The notes under the pieces were generated by a model. The model worked only from the letters and a program-made list of their open reading frames with translations, was not told the origin of the DNA and made no database searches. Of a DNA stretch of 64,000 nt, positions 32,550 to 40,964 are shown in pieces. Every line of letters starts with the position of its first letter. Within the stretch, counting starts at the first letter, position 1. Origin of the DNA: Candidatus Onthomonas avicola (GTDB taxonomy: Bacteria; Bacillota; Clostridia; Oscillospirales; Oscillospiraceae); the NCBI GenBank assembly GCA_018710845.1, contig DVJB01000041.1:34194-98193 (forward strand), given 5' to 3'. Both the position numbers and the translations under genes were made by a program.

Positions 32550-34940
32550 ATGAAGAAACTGACCGCGATCCTGCTGGCCCTGGCGATGCTCCTCTCACTG
32601 GCCGCCTGCGCGCCCGCCGCGGAGGGCGGTGCGTCCGACGGCACGGCGGGGGACGGGGCGGACGGCGTCTCCGCCGAGCCGCTCACCACCACCGGCCAGT
32701 ACCGTGAGCGCGAGATCACCCCGCCGGAGCTCAGCGACCGGGAGGGGGAGATCAGCGGCCTCTGGGCGGATGAGGACGGCGTGATCGACCTGACCTACTC
32801 CGAGTACGTCGGGGAAGAACAGACCTACACCCTCTTTCACTCCGACGACGGCGGCGAGAGCTGGACGAGCACGGCGCTGGAGGCGGACTATACCATGCGC
32901 GACAGCGCGGGCAGCCTCTACGGCGTCGAGATGGAGGGCAGCGAGGCGGCGGACGGCACGCTGACCGACCTGACGCCCTATCTCAACTACCGCCTGGCGG
33001 ACGGGACCTGCGGCCGCACCGAGCTGAAGCGGCCGGAGGGGAGCGCAGGGATTGACAGCTGGGGAAGCGCTCGCCTCGCGGGGGATCAATATATTCTCTT
33101 GATGGTCAACGACGGAGAGGAGACCTCCGACGGCTATCGGGCGGCTACCCTCTACGCCTTTGACCTCTCCACCGGCGAGACCGTCTGGCAGTACCGCAGT
33201 GAACTGGACTACATCGCCTTCAATGCGGTGGAAGACCGGGTCTATGTGCAGGAGTACGACGGCAGCGAACGGGGGACCATCCTGGACCTCGCCACCGGCG
33301 AGGCGTCCGGCACGTTTGACACCGACGTCCTGCGCGTGGACCTGTCTGACATTCTCCTGCGGCCAGACGGCGGCTACTATTATTACAGTTACGACGCCGG
33401 CGGCATCGGCTTCTCCATCCTGGACCAGGAGCTGGAGGAGGTGATCCTTGAGGGCGTGAACTATGGCTTCTCCCTCGTGAGCAACTGGGGACAGGCCATT
33501 CACGCCGTGCTCTCCGACGGGACCATCTTCTACTCCGGCACCGACGGGCAGAGCCACAGCCACGTCTTTCGCTTTGACTTTGACGCGGAGGCGGGCGCGC
33601 CCGAGGCCACGCTCGTGGTTTGGGCGCTGCAGGACACGCCGACGCTGCGCCGGGCGATGAACGCCTTCCGCCAGGCCCATCCGGAGGTGCTCATCGACTT
33701 CCAGCTCCAGTCGTTGGACTATGACGCGGGGCAGACCACCGCCGACCTGCTCAGCCGCCTCAATACGCAGCTGCTCAACGGCAGCGGCCCGGACGTCATC
33801 CTGTTTGACGGGATGGACTACACGAACTATATCGACGCCGGCGTCCTGCTCGACCTGAGCGACCTCGTGACGGATACCGACTTCGTCAGTCAGACCGTCT
33901 CGGCGATGCGGGCGGACGACGGGGGCTATTATGTCCTGCCCGCCCGCTTCTCCGTCCCCGTCCTCTACGGGGAGAACCTGGACGCCCCCGGGACGCTGGA
34001 CGCCTTGGCGGACGCGGTCTGCGCCGCGGGCGTGTCCCTCCCGGACGCCTCGCTCAGCCCGCAGGAGGGCTACGAGCTCTACGGCCCGGACGGCTATGAA
34101 TACGACTACCAGGCCCAGGAGGCGGAGGAGCGCGCCGCGCAGGTGGCCGCCGGCCTGCCCTACCTCGCCCTGAGCTCGATCTATGAGCTGGCAGAGATGA
34201 CTTGGAAGGTCAGCGCGGACACCATCCTGGACGGCGGCAGTCTGAATGAGGACGCGCTGCGCCAGTGGCTCGAACCGCTCAAGCGGATGAGCGACCACCA
34301 CGGCTTCTTCGCGGATACCGGAGCGAGCGATGAGGGAGGGAGCGCAAGCGCATTGATTGGATCGGTGGAGGAGAACGACTACGGCAACCTGGAGACAGAA
34401 ATTGGGAACAACGAGATGCTCTGGTCTGATGGGGAGGCCCTCGCGGCAGCGGCCAGCCTTCAGTCGGTGGAGCAGCTGCTGCTCGCCTCGTGGGAGCACT
34501 ACAACGTCGTGACGCAGTCCGTCCCGCTGGAGAACTTCTCCGTCGTCCCCTTCCCCGGGCTGACGGAGGGGGCCTACCAGCCGGAGGTGCTGCTGGCGGT
34601 GAACGCCGCCTCGGAGCACGCGGAACTGGGCAAGGAGTTTGTCTCCTATGCCCTCTCGATGGAGATTCAGCAGTACACCTACGGTGACGGCATGCCCGTC
34701 CTGCGCGCGGCGATGGACCAGCAGCTGGACTACTTCGCCTCCTACGCGGAGAAGTACGGCTGGGACATTGCCATGCTCGACGACCTCTTTGACACCCTGA
34801 CCACCCCGGTCGTTCTGGACGGAGGGGTCTATGAGGACGTGCTCTACACCGTGGGCGACTATCTGAGGGGGGAGGCCACGCTGGATGAAGCGGTCAGCCA
34901 GGTGCGGGAAGCGCTCGCCCTCCGCCTCGCGGAGCAGTAA
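32550..34940 (+). CDS. Lipoprotein: beta-propeller-like domain fused to ABC solute-binding domain
   Basis: 796 residues. Lipoprotein signal LALAMLLSLAAC (Cys about 20). Residues about 45-340 are beta-rich with an Asp-box-like FHSDDGGESW and blade-like segments (AATLYAFDLSTGETVWQY), consistent with a propeller. Residues about 350-796 look like a type-1 extracellular solute-binding protein (ATLVVWALQDTPTLRRAMNAFRQAHPEVLIDF, LNGSGPDVILFDGMDY). ATG 32550 has AGGAGGTAA. Two permease genes follow. A propeller joined to a binding protein is unusual. The ligand is unknown; a sugar or glycan is guessed from the permease type. Confidence 0.8.
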   Translation: MKKLTAILLALAMLLSLAACAPAAEGGASDGTAGDGADGVSAEPLTTTGQYREREITPPELSDREGEISGLWADEDGVIDLTYSEYVGEEQTYTLFHSDDGGESWTSTALEADYTMRDSAGSLYGVEMEGSEAADGTLTDLTPYLNYRLADGTCGRTELKRPEGSAGIDSWGSARLAGDQYILLMVNDGEETSDGYRAATLYAFDLSTGETVWQYRSELDYIAFNAVEDRVYVQEYDGSERGTILDLATGEASGTFDTDVLRVDLSDILLRPDGGYYYYSYDAGGIGFSILDQELEEVILEGVNYGFSLVSNWGQAIHAVLSDGTIFYSGTDGQSHSHVFRFDFDAEAGAPEATLVVWALQDTPTLRRAMNAFRQAHPEVLIDFQLQSLDYDAGQTTADLLSRLNTQLLNGSGPDVILFDGMDYTNYIDAGVLLDLSDLVTDTDFVSQTVSAMRADDGGYYVLPARFSVPVLYGENLDAPGTLDALADAVCAAGVSLPDASLSPQEGYELYGPDGYEYDYQAQEAEERAAQVAAGLPYLALSSIYELAEMTWKVSADTILDGGSLNEDALRQWLEPLKRMSDHHGFFADTGASDEGGSASALIGSVEENDYGNLETEIGNNEMLWSDGEALAAAASLQSVEQLLLASWEHYNVVTQSVPLENFSVVPFPGLTEGAYQPEVLLAVNAASEHAELGKEFVSYALSMEIQQYTYGDGMPVLRAAMDQQLDYFASYAEKYGWDIAMLDDLFDTLTTPVVLDGGVYEDVLYTVGDYLRGEATLDEAVSQVREALALRLAEQ

Positions 34941-35790
34941 GCGCCGCCGCCGGGAGGCGGCCTGGGCCCTCGCCTTCCTCGCGCCCAGCCTGGCGGGGCT
35001 GGCGGTGTTCGTCCTCGCCCCCTTTGTGGAGACGGTGCGCCGCTCCTTCACCAACGCCCTCGGCACGCGGTGGATGGGGCTGGCGAACTACCGCAGCGTG
35101 CTCTCCAACGCTGCCTTCCGCCTCGCCGCGGCAAACACGGCCCGCTTTCTCGCCTGCTGCCTGCCGCTGCTGCTGGGGCTCTCGCTGCTGCTGGCGCTGC
35201 TGGTGCGCGCGCGGCGCGGGCGCGGCGGGGTGTTTCAGACCACCTTTCTGCTGCCGATGGCGGTGCCGGTGAGCGCGATTGTCCTGCTCTGGCGGGTGCT
35301 CTTTGACGCCAACGGCCTGGCCAATGGCCTGCTCGTCTCGCTGGGGGCGCAGCCGGTGGACTTTCTGGGCACAGACGCGGCCTTCTGGGTGCTGGTGGCG
35401 ACCTATCTCTGGAAAAACGCAGGCTATGACATGATTCTCTGGCTGGCCGGACTGGACGCCATCTCCCGCGACCTCTATGACGCGGCGGCGGCGGACGGGG
35501 CGGGGACGTGGCAGCAGTTTCGCTACATCACCCTCCCCGGCCTCGCGCCCACGGCGGGGGTGGTGGGCCTGCTCTCGCTGATCAACACCTTCAAGGTCTT
35601 CCGCGAGGCCTATCTCGTCGCGGGCCGCTACCCGCACGAGAGCATGTACCTGCTCCAGCACCTGTTCAACAACTGGTTCCTCAGCCTGGACATGGGCCGC
35701 CTGACCGCGGCGGCGGTGCTGCTGGTGCTGGCGCTGCTGGCGGTGCTGCTGCCGGCGCGCCGGCTCTGGCGGCTGGAGGAGAGGACATGA
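34885..35790 (+). CDS. ABC importer permease (sugar type, MalF/UgpA-like)
   Basis: 301 residues with six predicted membrane helices, starting LAFLAPSLAGLAVFVLAPFVETVRRSF, typical of MalF/UgpA-like permeases. The EAA loop is DLYDAAAADGAGTWQQFRYITLPGL, which contacts an ATPase. ATG 34885 has GGAGG upstream and lies inside the end of the binding-protein gene (56-base overlap). No later in-frame start precedes the first helix. It pairs with the next permease; no ATPase is encoded in the operon. Confidence 0.88.
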   Translation: MKRSARCGKRSPSASRSSKRRRREAAWALAFLAPSLAGLAVFVLAPFVETVRRSFTNALGTRWMGLANYRSVLSNAAFRLAAANTARFLACCLPLLLGLSLLLALLVRARRGRGGVFQTTFLLPMAVPVSAIVLLWRVLFDANGLANGLLVSLGAQPVDFLGTDAAFWVLVATYLWKNAGYDMILWLAGLDAISRDLYDAAAADGAGTWQQFRYITLPGLAPTAGVVGLLSLINTFKVFREAYLVAGRYPHESMYLLQHLFNNWFLSLDMGRLTAAAVLLVLALLAVLLPARRLWRLEERT

Positions 35791-36629
35791 GGCGCGCGGC
35801 GGTGCTGGCGGTCCTTCTTGTCCTCGCGCTGCTGGTGTGGTGGCCGCTCTGGTTCATCCTGATGGGGGTCTTTCTGCCCGCCGACGAGCTGAACCTGCTC
35901 CTCGGCCCCATCTTTGACGCGGCGGCGGAGCGCTATGCCGCCTGGACCCTCCTGCCGAGCTGGCCGACGCTCCAGCCGCTGGCCGAGCTGCTGCTGGACA
36001 CGCCGGAGTTCTTCATCGTCTTCTGGAACAGCTGCGCCCTCGCCTTTCCGCAGGTGCTGGGGCAGTTCCTGGTGGGCGCGCCGGCGGCGTGGGCGTTTGC
36101 GCGGCTGCGCTTTCCGGGGCGGCGGGCGCTGTTTGCGCTCTATGTGGTGCTCATGCTCCTGCCGTTCCAGGTGACGATGGTGCCCAGCTACCTGGTGCTC
36201 GACGCCCTGGGGCTGATGGACACCCGCTGGGCGGTGATCCTGCCCGGCGTCTTCTCCACCTATCCGGTGTTCATCATGGCCCGCGGCTTTGAGGCGATCC
36301 CGGCCAGCGTGGTGGAGGCGGCGGAGCTGGACGGGGCGGGGCAGTGGGAGATCTTCCTGCGGCTGGGCCTGCCGATGGGGCTGCCCTCCATCATCTCCGC
36401 GCTCGTCCTCGGCTTTCTGGACGCCTGGGGCGCGGTGGAGCAGCCGATGACCTTTTTGGAGACGCCCGCCCTCTGGCCGCTCACCCTCTACCTGCCCGAG
36501 GTGGTGGAGGAGAATCTGGGCGTGTCCATGGCGGCGGGCTTTCTGGCCCTGATGCCGGCCTTGCTCATCTTCCTGTTCGGGCAGCGCTATCTGGAACAGG
36601 GCATTTTACAGGGAGCGGTGAAAGAGTGA
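35787..36629 (+). CDS. ABC importer permease (sugar type, MalG/UgpE-like)
   Basis: 280 residues from ATG 35787, overlapping the previous stop by ATGA; the track start at 35508 is artefactual. Six membrane helices. The EAA motif is SVVEAAELDGAGQWEIFLRLGLPMGLP. It lacks the usual long MalG N-terminus but otherwise fits the carbohydrate permease family. It probably forms a heterodimer with the preceding permease and uses a shared ATPase of the MsmX/MsmK type encoded elsewhere. Confidence 0.87.
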   Translation: MRRAAVLAVLLVLALLVWWPLWFILMGVFLPADELNLLLGPIFDAAAERYAAWTLLPSWPTLQPLAELLLDTPEFFIVFWNSCALAFPQVLGQFLVGAPAAWAFARLRFPGRRALFALYVVLMLLPFQVTMVPSYLVLDALGLMDTRWAVILPGVFSTYPVFIMARGFEAIPASVVEAAELDGAGQWEIFLRLGLPMGLPSIISALVLGFLDAWGAVEQPMTFLETPALWPLTLYLPEVVEENLGVSMAAGFLALMPALLIFLFGQRYLEQGILQGAVKE

Positions 36630-38362
36630 ACAAAAATATCAGAGAACGCGCGGCCCTCTCCGCCGCACCGGAGAGGAGAGAGCGGGACGGCCTGCTGCGC
36701 CGGCTGCGGCGGCCCCGCCGCCTGCGCACGCCGTCCGCGCCGGACGAGCGGGAGGAGCAGTGCGGCCAGCGCCGCGCGGCGGGGCGGATTGCGGCCTTCT
36801 TCGTGCTTATGCTAGCGCTGACGCTCTTTGCCCGGGGCATGGCGGCGGCCGCCGCCACCGAGGTGGAGGTGACCGCCCCCCAGCGCGCGCAGGTGACGGA
36901 GGAGACGGTCTTCTCCGGCACGCTGGAGAGCCAGACGACCGAGACCCTCACCCTCCCGGAGGGGCTGACGGTGCGCAGCGTCTACGTCTCCGCCGGGCAG
37001 GCGGTGGAGGAGGGGGAGGCGCTGCTGGCGGTGGACACGGATGCGCTTAGCAGCGCCCTCACCCGCGCCCAGGGCGAGCTGGACCGGCTGAATTTACAGT
37101 TGGCGGGCTATCAGGAACCGGAGGAGGCGGACGACAGCGCCCTCACCTCCGCCGAGACCGGCCTGGCGCGCGCCCGGGAGGACGCGCAGTCCGCCGCCGC
37201 CGACCAGTCGCGCGCCCTCTCCCGCGCGGAGGAGGCTCTGGCAGATGCCCGCACGCAGCGCGACCAGGCGCAAGCGGACCTCGCCGCGCTGGAGGCCAGC
37301 CGGGACGCCCTGCGCCAGACGCTGGAGGACCAGTACGCCGCGCGGGACGAACTGCAATCGCAGCTCGACGCCGCCCCAGAACCTCCGGACTCCGAAGCTC
37401 CGGATGCGCAGGACCCAGAGCGCGGCGCGGCGGATAACAGCGGAGTCCGGGAGCAGCTCGACGCGCTCAACGCGCAGATCACGGAAGACGAGGCGGCGCT
37501 GGAGACACTGGAGGGCCAAATCGAGGCGGCCCGGGACGCCGTCCGGAGCGCGCAGGATACTGTGGACGCCGCCGCTGACAGCCTAGAGGACGCGCAGTCC
37601 GCCGCCCAGGACACCCGGCGCTCCAATCAGCGCAGCGTGGAGGACGCCGAGGACGCGCTGACCCAGGCACAGGAGGACTACGCCGGCGCCCAGGCGGACG
37701 CGGAGACCCAGAATTTGCAGAATCAGACGGAGGCGGAGCTGCTGGCCGTCACCATCGCCGAACAGGAGGCACTTGTGCGGCAGCTGGAGGAGCTCCAAGC
37801 GGCGGACGGCGTCCTCGCCGCCCCGGTGGACGGCACAGTGCGCGCGCTGGAGGGCACGGAGGACGGCGGGGCAGTCTCCGTCACCTTCACGGTGCGCAGC
37901 GACGGCTATCTTCTCACCCTGACCGGGGACGAACTGCAGGAGCTGACCGTGGGGGACGCGCTTACCGTCTCTCAGGGGGAGGAACAGACCGGCCAGACGG
38001 CGCTCGCCACCCTCACCCAGTCGGAGGAGGGGGAGTGGACGGCCACCGCCCGCCTCACCGGCGGCGGCTGGACGGACGGGAGCGCCGAGGCGCGGATTGT
38101 CAGCTCCAGTGAGACCTATGACCTCACCGTCCCCGCAGCGGCCTGCCATACGGACAACGGCGGCTCCTTCGTCTACGTCGCCGAGCTGCGCGAGTCGGTG
38201 CTCGGGATGCGCTATGTCGTCCGGCGCGAGCCGGTCAACCTGCTGGCGAGCGACGGCGCCACGGCGGCGGTGGACGGCATCCTCAGCGGTGAGAGCCTGG
38301 TCATCTGCGGCGCGACCCGCTCCGTACAGGAGGGGGAGACCGTGCGGGTGGCATCTTCATGA
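36626..38362 (+). CDS. HlyD/MacA-type adaptor with long coiled coil
   Basis: 578 residues from GTG 36626 (GTGA overlap with the permease stop); the track start at 36344 lies in another gene. A basic cytoplasmic N-terminus and one membrane helix (about 52-72) are followed by a barrel/lipoyl half (GTLESQTTETLTLPEGLTVRSVYVSAGQAVEEGEALL). Next comes a coiled coil of about 230 residues rich in Ala/Asp/Gln, the second lipoyl half (AAPVDGTVRAL) and beta domains. Such adaptors normally serve MacB-type or other exporters. Here one sits between importer permeases and a MacB-like protein. Confidence 0.82.
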   Translation: MNKNIRERAALSAAPERRERDGLLRRLRRPRRLRTPSAPDEREEQCGQRRAAGRIAAFFVLMLALTLFARGMAAAAATEVEVTAPQRAQVTEETVFSGTLESQTTETLTLPEGLTVRSVYVSAGQAVEEGEALLAVDTDALSSALTRAQGELDRLNLQLAGYQEPEEADDSALTSAETGLARAREDAQSAAADQSRALSRAEEALADARTQRDQAQADLAALEASRDALRQTLEDQYAARDELQSQLDAAPEPPDSEAPDAQDPERGAADNSGVREQLDALNAQITEDEAALETLEGQIEAARDAVRSAQDTVDAAADSLEDAQSAAQDTRRSNQRSVEDAEDALTQAQEDYAGAQADAETQNLQNQTEAELLAVTIAEQEALVRQLEELQAADGVLAAPVDGTVRALEGTEDGGAVSVTFTVRSDGYLLTLTGDELQELTVGDALTVSQGEEQTGQTALATLTQSEEGEWTATARLTGGGWTDGSAEARIVSSSETYDLTVPAAACHTDNGGSFVYVAELRESVLGMRYVVRREPVNLLASDGATAAVDGILSGESLVICGATRSVQEGETVRVASS

Positions 38363-39381
38363 GGCGGCTGCGCCCGGCCGTGCGCTTTCTGCTGCCCGCC
38401 CTGGCGGAGGTGATCTGCCTGCTGCTGGCCTGGCAGGCCGCGGCGGCGGTGGCGGACCTGTATCCCGCGGCCGTCTCCCTGCGCTACCGCGCGCCGCTGA
38501 CCGCCGCCGAGATGGCGCAGGCGGAGCAGCCGGAGGAGACAGAGGAGACAGAGGAGGGCGCGCAGCTGCGCCTCGCCGCCGCCTGGTATGAGGAGGAGGG
38601 GGAGGCCGCCCTCACCAACACTGTCCGGACAGCGACTGCCGTCCGCTACCGGGGCGACCGCGCGGCGATTGCCCGTCTCACCTATCTCTCCGGCGGCGAG
38701 CCGGGGGCGCAGGAGGATGCCGCGCTGGTCTCGGAGGGCTTTGCCCGCGCCCTCTGGGGCAGCGCCGACGTGCTCGGCCAGACCTTCTCCTGGCAGGGCG
38801 AGCGCTTCACCGTCTGCGGTGTTTACGAGGGAGAGGACGGCCTCTACCTCCCGCAGAAGGGCCGGGAGGGGTTTTGCTGCCTGGAGCTGACCGGCCCGGC
38901 GGAGGACCCGGTGGGCGCGGCCCTGGACTTCACCGCCCGCACCGGGCTGGACGGCTGGGACGGGGCGGTATGGGGGACGGCGGGCGGGGTGCTGCTGCGC
39001 CTGCTGGTCTGGCTGCCGCCGCTGGCGGGCGCGCTGTGGGCGCTCTGTCGTCTGGCCCGGCTGTCTTGGCCGCGGCGCGGAGCGGCGCGGTATGCGCTGG
39101 CCGCGGCGGCCGTTCTCCTGCTGGGCGCGCTGCTTCCGATGGGGGCGGCGTATCTGCCGGGCTGGCTCACACCGCCGCAGTGGAGCGACTTCTCCTTCTG
39201 GTACCAGCTCTGGCGCAGCGCCGGGGCGCGGCTGGAGGAGTGGTTCCGCCTGCCGGTCTGGGAGAAGGACGTGGAGGCCAAGCGGACGCTGCTGGTTTGG
39301 CTGGGCGGCTGGCTGGGCAGCGCGGCGGCTCTTGCGGCGCTCAAAGAGGGGCTGCTGCGCGCCGCGCCGCGTGGAGACTAG
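38359..39381 (+). CDS. Membrane protein with MacB-like extracellular domain
   Basis: 340 residues. A first membrane helix (about 8-34) is followed by an external region of about 165 residues that includes a MacB periplasmic-core-like stretch (ALVSEGFARALWGSADVLGQTFSWQGERFTVCGVYE). Three further hydrophobic segments follow (about 204-225, 243-270 and 310-328). It is shorter than a full FtsX/MacB permease and has no ATPase domain. It overlaps the adaptor gene by four bases, so the two probably form a complex. Function unknown. Confidence 0.6.
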   Translation: MRRLRPAVRFLLPALAEVICLLLAWQAAAAVADLYPAAVSLRYRAPLTAAEMAQAEQPEETEETEEGAQLRLAAAWYEEEGEAALTNTVRTATAVRYRGDRAAIARLTYLSGGEPGAQEDAALVSEGFARALWGSADVLGQTFSWQGERFTVCGVYEGEDGLYLPQKGREGFCCLELTGPAEDPVGAALDFTARTGLDGWDGAVWGTAGGVLLRLLVWLPPLAGALWALCRLARLSWPRRGAARYALAAAAVLLLGALLPMGAAYLPGWLTPPQWSDFSFWYQLWRSAGARLEEWFRLPVWEKDVEAKRTLLVWLGGWLGSAAALAALKEGLLRAAPRGD

Positions 39382-39391
39382 GCAGATACCG

Positions 39392-39422
39392 TCAAGCGAG
39401 CGCCCGGCGCTCTTGATTTTTG
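39392..39422 (+). terminator. Terminator of the importer/adaptor operon
   Basis: Stem GAGCGC / GCGCTC extended by TCAA / TTGA across a 2-base bulge, followed by TTTTTG. Its T-run doubles as the -35 of the next promoter. Confidence 0.65.
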
Positions 39423-39441
39423 ATGGCGAATCGTGTATGCT
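39413..39441 (+). promoter_or_regulatory. Promoter of the FprA-like flavoprotein gene
   Basis: TTGATT (39413-39418), 17 bases, TATGCT (39436-39441). It overlaps the upstream terminator. The 5' leader to ATG 39544 is about 95 bases. Confidence 0.65.
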
Positions 39442-39543
39442 ATGGGTAACCAAAGGAAAAAACGGGTTTTGGTACGGTGCGGATTGCTGTGCCGGCCCGG
39501 ACATCTGCGGTCCCGGCAGCGGACCTGAAACAAAGGAGCATAC

Positions 39544-40758
39544 ATGATGTATTGTACTCGAAAGGTGACCGAGTCTGTCCACTGGGTGGGCGCCTCCGAC
39601 CGCCGTCTGGCGCTGTTTGAAAATCTTTTCCCCATCCCCCGCGGCGTCTCGTATAACTCCTATCTGATCGTCGATGAGAAGACCGCCCTGCTTGACACGG
39701 CGGACGCCTCCGTCTCTGCGCAGTTTATGGAAAATGTCCTCCATGTGCTCGACGGGCGGCCGCTGGACTATCTGGTGGTCAACCACATGGAGCCGGACCA
39801 CTGTGCCAATATCGCCGCGCTGGCCCTGCGCTTTCCGGAAATGCAGATTGTGGGCAATGCCAAGACCTTCGTCTTCCTGAACCAGTTCTACGACCTCGAC
39901 CTCACCGGCCGCACCGTCACGGTGAAGGAGGGGGACACCCTCTCCCTCGGCAGCCACACCCTGCGCTTTGTCCTGGCCCCGATGGTCCACTGGCCTGAGG
40001 TGATGGTGGCCTATGAGGAGGCGGAGAAACTCCTCTTCTCCGCCGACGCCTTCGGGAGCTTCGGCGCGATCAACGGCAACCTCTTCCAGGATGAGATCGA
40101 CTTTGACCGCGACTGGCTGGACGACGCCCGCCGGTACTACACCAATATTGTTGGCAAGTACGGCCCGCAGGTGCAGGCGGCGCTCAAGAAGCTCGCCGGG
40201 GTGGACATCGCCATGATCTGCCCGCTGCACGGGCCGGTGTGGCGCGGCGACCTCGGCTACCTGCTCGGCAAGTACGACCTCTGGAGCCGCTACGAGCCGG
40301 AGGACAAGGCCGTCGCCATCTTCTACGCTTCGATGTATGGCGATACCGAGAATGCCGCCAACGTGCTCGCTGCCGCCTTGGCGGAGAGAGGCGTGAAGAA
40401 GATCGCCGTCTACGACGTCTCCGTCACCCATGTCTCCACCCTGATCGCCGAGGCCTTTCGGTGCAGCCACCTGGTGTTTGCAGCGCCGACCTACAACGCC
40501 GGTGTCTATCCCGCCATGGCCAATCTGCTCGAGGACATGAAGAATCTCAATCTCCAGAACCGCACCGTCGGACTGATGGAGAACGGCACCTGGGCGCCCA
40601 TGGCCGGCAAGCAGATGCGCGCCGCCCTGGAGGGGATGAAGCGGATGCGGATTCTCGAGCCGGCGGTGACGGTCAAATCCGCGCTGAAGGCGGACAGCCG
40701 CGCCGCGATTGGCCAGCTCGCAGACACCATCCTCGCCGACCTGGTGCAGGAGGCGTGA
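39544..40758 (+). CDS. fprA: FprA-type flavodiiron protein
   Basis: 404 residues. An N-terminal metallo-beta-lactamase-like di-iron domain (NHMEPDHCAN with HxExD, and VHWPEVMVAY, FSADAFGSFG, CPLHGPVW) is followed by a C-terminal flavodoxin domain (AIFYASMYGDTENAANVLA, APTYNAGVYPAM). It reduces O2 to water and/or NO to N2O, protecting strict anaerobes. It has no fused rubredoxin, so electrons come from a separate carrier. It is monocistronic. ATG 39544 is preceded by AAAGGAG; ATG 39547 is also possible. Confidence 0.94.
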   Translation: MMYCTRKVTESVHWVGASDRRLALFENLFPIPRGVSYNSYLIVDEKTALLDTADASVSAQFMENVLHVLDGRPLDYLVVNHMEPDHCANIAALALRFPEMQIVGNAKTFVFLNQFYDLDLTGRTVTVKEGDTLSLGSHTLRFVLAPMVHWPEVMVAYEEAEKLLFSADAFGSFGAINGNLFQDEIDFDRDWLDDARRYYTNIVGKYGPQVQAALKKLAGVDIAMICPLHGPVWRGDLGYLLGKYDLWSRYEPEDKAVAIFYASMYGDTENAANVLAAALAERGVKKIAVYDVSVTHVSTLIAEAFRCSHLVFAAPTYNAGVYPAMANLLEDMKNLNLQNRTVGLMENGTWAPMAGKQMRAALEGMKRMRILEPAVTVKSALKADSRAAIGQLADTILADLVQEA

Positions 40759-40791
40759 GAAGGCCCGTTTCAGATTCAGACAAAAACTTGT

Positions 40792-40836
40792 GCGCCGCAG
40801 CGCGCCGGATTCGTCCCGGCCGCTGCGGCGCCTTGC
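40792..40836 (+). terminator. GC-rich hairpin after fprA
   Basis: 11-bp stem GCGCCGCAGCG / CGCTGCGGCGC with an inner GCCGG / CCGGC, followed by CTTGCC. The T-run is poor, so terminator function is only likely. Confidence 0.5.
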
Positions 40837-40879
40837 CGTCCGTCCGACAGGGAGAGACGGAAATCTCAGGGGAAATGCC

Positions 40880-40908
40880 TTTTCACTGCCGGGCGATTCT
40901 GCTATACT
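40880..40908 (+). promoter_or_regulatory. Promoter of the giant helicase-like gene
   Basis: TTTTCA (40880-40885), 17 bases, TATACT (40903-40908). The -35 is weak. The ATG at 40965 follows after 56 bases. Confidence 0.5.
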
Positions 40909-40964
40909 AGAAGCAGGAAATACAGCGCTGGGAACGGCCCGGAGCAGAGGACGGGAGAGAGCAT

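Noticed and set aside
32595-35066. Minus-strand ORF of 823 codons opposite the binding-protein gene
   Set aside because: Val/Arg/Gly/His-rich shadow; the plus strand has a lipobox and domain motifs.
40792-40836. Hairpin after fprA considered as a firm terminator
   Set aside because: Stem is strong but no T-run follows, so it is kept only at moderate confidence.
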